From: JAVBLU01 sp031553225
Lineage (GTDB): Bacteria > Bacillota > Clostridia > Christensenellales > UBA1750
NCBI GenBank assembly: GCA_031553225.1
Contig: JAVBLU010000020.1
Coordinates: 1-64,000 of the forward strand
Length of the DNA: 64,000 bases
Reading direction: 5' to 3'
The notes beneath the pieces are model-generated. The model was given only the letters and a program-made list of their open reading frames with translations, was not told the origin of the DNA and ran no database searches. Positions 61,259 to 64,000 of the stretch are shown here, in pieces (the first letter of the stretch is position 1; the number at the start of each line of letters is the position of its first letter). The position numbers were made by a program, and so were the translations under genes.

Positions 61259-63295
61259 CTACGCCCAGTTCAGCCGCCACATGCCGAACACCGTCAGGCC
61301 GGGCGCGTGAAAGCGCACGGTGTCGCCCGCCAGTTCCAGAGGCAAGGGCATGCCGGTGGGCAGCACGGCGCCGGAAGCGATGGAACGGGGCGAACGGAAT
61401 TCAACGCTGAAAGCCCCGGCGGGCACGAGCGGGTCAAGGTCCTGGGTGTTGACCGCGTGCAGGTAGGTGCAGCGGCGTTCCTCGTCGTTAAACACGGTAA
61501 ACTCGACAAAACCGGGCGCATCCGTTCGAATGGGGCTCAGATCCCCGCTCAGGCGGGCCAGAAGGGCGAGGAACACATCGCGGTGCGCTTGCTGCGCGTT
61601 GCGCTCAAAGGAGGCGCAGGACAAAAGCACCCGTCCCTTGCCTGCCGTGCCCTGAAGCAGCGCCGGGGAGCGCGTGGGGATGCCGGGCGGGTTTGCATGG
61701 ATGGTGGCAAAGTGCGCCGTGTCGGCGGGATCGGTGTAGGGCAGGGTGATGGTGGCGAGCGTCTGCGCTCCGTGCCCGCCCTCGTACAGCGCCTGATGCC
61801 CCTGATAGGCCAGGGGATACTGCGGGGTGAACATCCGGCCGAAGCATGCCTGCGCCTCCGGTTCCGGGGCGATATAGGTAATGCGCTCCTTGGTAAAGCC
61901 CATGCGCCGTGCGCCCAACAGGCGCATGGCCAGGCGCGGGTCGGTTGTGCCGCTTGCATACAGCGCGCCGCCGTTCTCCACGTAGGAGACCAGGGCGTCC
62001 AGTTCTTCCTCGCGCAGGAAGCACGCCTCGCTGACGATGACGAGTTTGTAGCGGGCGAGCCGCTCCGCTCGGGAGCCGGGCAGCACCGTATACGGGATGT
62101 GCGCACCTGCAAGCGCCGCCGCCGCACCCGTGAGCGCTTGCAGCTGGGCATGCGTCTGTTCGGCGGCTTCCGGCCCGGCCGGCTCGGCGAGCAGGTTCAT
62201 CTTGGAGCCGAAGGAAAAGAAAAGCGCCACATCCGCCTGCAGGCAGCCGGTCATATACGGCTCATAGGCCCGACTCTCTTCAAATACCTGCCCGAGCACC
62301 TGGTAAAAGTATTCGTTCATCGTGCCGCACGGGTCGATGGCGTCGATGGCCAGGAACGCTCCGTGGTGCGCAAGCGTGATATAGTTGTGCTGCTGAAGGC
62401 TCTGCAGCGATTTAGTGGTCGTATGATCCTTTAGGTTCGGCTCGCAGCGCGAGGTCATGTACTCGAAGGGCTGATTGTTCGTCGTTTCGTAGTACAGCTT
62501 GCTGATGAAGCTTTGCTCCCTGTGCCCGCCGTACAGGTCGCCTCCGGCATAATCGCTGGCTATGCCGTTCGTCTGCGTAACGCCGCGCATATACGACTGG
62601 GCGATGGTGGAGTACTGGTGTTCCACGCTCACGCCGGGTTTGCAGGCCTTCATCTCGGCCGTGGCGAACAGTGCGAATTCGCCCATCCACCGTTCGCGCG
62701 CGCTCTGGAAGCGCAGCCACTGCTCATCCTGCCAGTTCACCTGCGTGGGCAGCTCGCGTCCCTGTTCCGCGCGATAGCGTGCGCGGCAGGCGTCGCAGTA
62801 GCAAACGCCGGGCCAGAAGGTCATGTCCAGAAAGATGCCTTCAAACTCGTACTCCCGGCACAGCTCATGGAATTGCGCGGTGATGAAGGCGCGGTACTCC
62901 ATATTGTTGGGGCATACAAGGCCGTAGCGGCCCGGCTCGCGGCTGGCCCGGCCGTCCATATACCGTATGCGCCAGGCCGGATGGGCCGCGTACGCCCAGT
63001 TGTTGTAGATGAGCGAGTAATAGGCGACAACGTCCATGCCGCCTCCGTGGCACAGGTCGATGAGCTCCTTGATCTGGTTGTTCCCTCTGAAAGCGGGATG
63101 CGTTTCGCCGCTTGCCGTATCCCAGTTGCACAGACCGGTGTGCGACTGAAGATAGATCATCGGGCTTTGGATGTGCGCGGTTTTCAGGCATGCGTAATAG
63201 GCTTTGGGATCGAAGCGCGACAGATACTCCGCGCGGTCGCGTTCAATGTGCATATCCACCAAGTTTCGGCGAAAGCTGCGCTCATACCAAGGCAT
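61259..63295 (-). CDS. glycoside hydrolase-like protein (GHL6 / beta-galactosidase trimerisation type)
   Basis: A 678-residue protein. The N-terminal barrel runs from YLSRFDPKAYYACLKTAHIQ through GMDVVAYYSLIYNNWAYAAH and FEGIFLDMTFWPGVCYCDAC (the ends of barrel strands, with acidic residues). This matches the hypothetical glycosyl hydrolase 6 group. SVEHQYSTIAQSYMRGVTQT and a beta-galactosidase-type trimerisation domain (YTVLPGSRAERLARYKLVIV; LVSYVENGGALYASGTTDPR) follow. The last 130 residues are a beta domain. No signal peptide. The bond cleaved is not known; galactosidase or fucosidase activities occur in related groups. The ATG follows AGGAG by nine bases. It is 25 bases after the cupin-like gene. 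Confidence 0.8.
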   Translation of the reverse strand: MPWYERSFRRNLVDMHIERDRAEYLSRFDPKAYYACLKTAHIQSPMIYLQSHTGLCNWDTASGETHPAFRGNNQIKELIDLCHGGGMDVVAYYSLIYNNWAYAAHPAWRIRYMDGRASREPGRYGLVCPNNMEYRAFITAQFHELCREYEFEGIFLDMTFWPGVCYCDACRARYRAEQGRELPTQVNWQDEQWLRFQSARERWMGEFALFATAEMKACKPGVSVEHQYSTIAQSYMRGVTQTNGIASDYAGGDLYGGHREQSFISKLYYETTNNQPFEYMTSRCEPNLKDHTTTKSLQSLQQHNYITLAHHGAFLAIDAIDPCGTMNEYFYQVLGQVFEESRAYEPYMTGCLQADVALFFSFGSKMNLLAEPAGPEAAEQTHAQLQALTGAAAALAGAHIPYTVLPGSRAERLARYKLVIVSEACFLREEELDALVSYVENGGALYASGTTDPRLAMRLLGARRMGFTKERITYIAPEPEAQACFGRMFTPQYPLAYQGHQALYEGGHGAQTLATITLPYTDPADTAHFATIHANPPGIPTRSPALLQGTAGKGRVLLSCASFERNAQQAHRDVFLALLARLSGDLSPIRTDAPGFVEFTVFNDEERRCTYLHAVNTQDLDPLVPAGAFSVEFRSPRSIASGAVLPTGMPLPLELAGDTVRFHAPGLTVFGMWRLNWA

Positions 63296-63320
63296 GACGG
63301 CACGCTCCTATCTGCGTTTG

Positions 63321-64000
63321 TTAAGCCAGGGGGAGGGCCGGGTGGCAGGCGAAGTGCGCCAGAAGCACCAGGTCCTCGGCGTCCGAATCATTGACGATGA
63401 GCACCCCGTTTGCTGCGGCGGGCGCGGTGGCAAAAAACTCATCGCGTGTGTCCTGACCAAAGCGGATAAGCGTGGGCGTTTCGGCCGCGTGCGCGCCAAA
63501 GCGGCCGCGTCCCTGCAGCAGGATTACCCCGAAGGGCGCGTCCATGCGAAGGGTGTAGCTGCGGCGTGGCTTGAGGGTGAGCCGCTGCGCGCCGATGAGC
63601 GGGTTTTTGTAGCAAATCCACTCCAGCAAAAAGCCCTCCCCGAGCTGTTCCGCCGCGTTTCCGGCGCACTTGGGGGCCATGTAGAAGGCCTCGTGCAGGT
63701 TGTGAGCCACGTTAAGCGGCCAATCGATTACCTCGAAGAGCGCCTGAATGTCGTTTGCCTCGCGCGCCCCCGCAGGGCTGTCCTTCCAAAGCAGGTCGCT
63801 TCCGACCACCTGGCCGCCGGGCAGCACGCTTTGGTACATGGCGAACACATCCGAAGCGAACTGCGGCTCGTAGGTGCACAGGCTTCCCGGTGCGTGCAGC
63901 ACGCCCGGCGGAACGTTGAAGCCGGTGTCCGGCGTGAGGCGGAAGGCGCGCGCAAGATCGGTGATGCGGTTGTCGCCCTTGTCAAAATCGCGCAGGGCCT
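63321..64000 (-). CDS. cupin-like / mannose-6-phosphate-isomerase-like protein, 5' end off the window
   Basis: The frame runs from the right edge (64000) to the TAA at 63321; the start is outside the window, so at least 226 residues are visible. The sequence VPPGVLHAPGSL has the His of a cupin metal site, and a second beta half (LTLKPRRSYTLRMDAPFGVI; GRGRFGAHAAETPTLIRFG) resembles the second barrel of bicupin sugar isomerases. Metal-ligand completeness cannot be judged without the 5' part. It is probably the first of the two genes of a glycosidase operon and may isomerise the released sugar. Confidence 0.6.
   Translation of the reverse strand, partial: ALRDFDKGDNRITDLARAFRLTPDTGFNVPPGVLHAPGSLCTYEPQFASDVFAMYQSVLPGGQVVGSDLLWKDSPAGAREANDIQALFEVIDWPLNVAHNLHEAFYMAPKCAGNAAEQLGEGFLLEWICYKNPLIGAQRLTLKPRRSYTLRMDAPFGVILLQGRGRFGAHAAETPTLIRFGQDTRDEFFATAPAAANGVLIVNDSDAEDLVLLAHFACHPALPLA

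Overview
The window reads as a chromosomal segment of a high-G+C, probably anaerobic member of the Bacillota (Clostridia-like); I cannot name a genus. The pointers are a tRNA with encoded CCA, strong AGGAGG-type ribosome binding sites, many sigma-A-type promoters with 16-18 bp spacers, an isoleucine T-box leader, a DUF1292 protein, a G5/3D-domain cell-wall protein, Lpl-type sugar importers and membrane-anchored AraC regulators. No phage, insertion sequence, CRISPR array or replication origin was seen.

Layout. 1-1812: end of an rRNA operon (partial 23S, 5S, tRNA-Asn, terminator) with a 455-nt 23S-5S spacer that carries a tandem 41-bp repeat. 2078-2830: an A+T-richer acetyltransferase gene. 3392-12636: a lone F420-ligase-family gene, a Cys-rich unknown, a coupled ppx-ppk1 polyphosphate operon, a G5/3D wall protein, and PEP carboxykinase. 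12716-17098: class II aldolase and T-box-controlled ileS, both on the minus strand. 17186-20125: a thioredoxin/CcdA-like fusion protein, then gap and a VOC protein.

20500-35357 is a carbohydrate locus. It holds two permeases, a solute-binding lipoprotein, a membrane AraC regulator, two tandem flavoproteins and a DUF6259 glycosidase-like protein. Converging on these are a GH106-like enzyme and a DUF1593 nucleoside-hydrolase-like protein. 35698-45157 is mixed metabolism: two acetyltransferases, a DUF4380-like protein, DUF1292, a degenerate GGDEF protein with a ribbon-helix-helix tail, a URO-D-family protein, a phosphoglucomutase/DUF6483-like/HAD operon, a ferritin-like protein and a truncated cobyric-acid-synthase-like ATPase.

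45512-54441 is a second carbohydrate locus on the minus strand: importer plus two formylglycine-type sulfatases, with a divergent membrane AraC regulator. This suggests use of a sulfated glycan. 54455-57347 is an ABC-2 exporter operon behind a leader with a ten-codon peptide, mutually exclusive hairpins and two intrinsic terminators. I regard this leader as the most interesting regulatory structure in the window. 57405-64000 holds a second URO-D-family gene, an aminoglycoside-phosphotransferase-fold kinase, a Cys-rich collagen-like surface protein, and a glycosidase/cupin-like pair that runs off the right edge.

The genes together describe an organism that lives on complex, partly sulfated glycans and channels sugar phosphates through phosphoglucomutase, aldolase, GAPDH and PEP carboxykinase. 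It also invests in polyphosphate and extracytoplasmic thiol chemistry.
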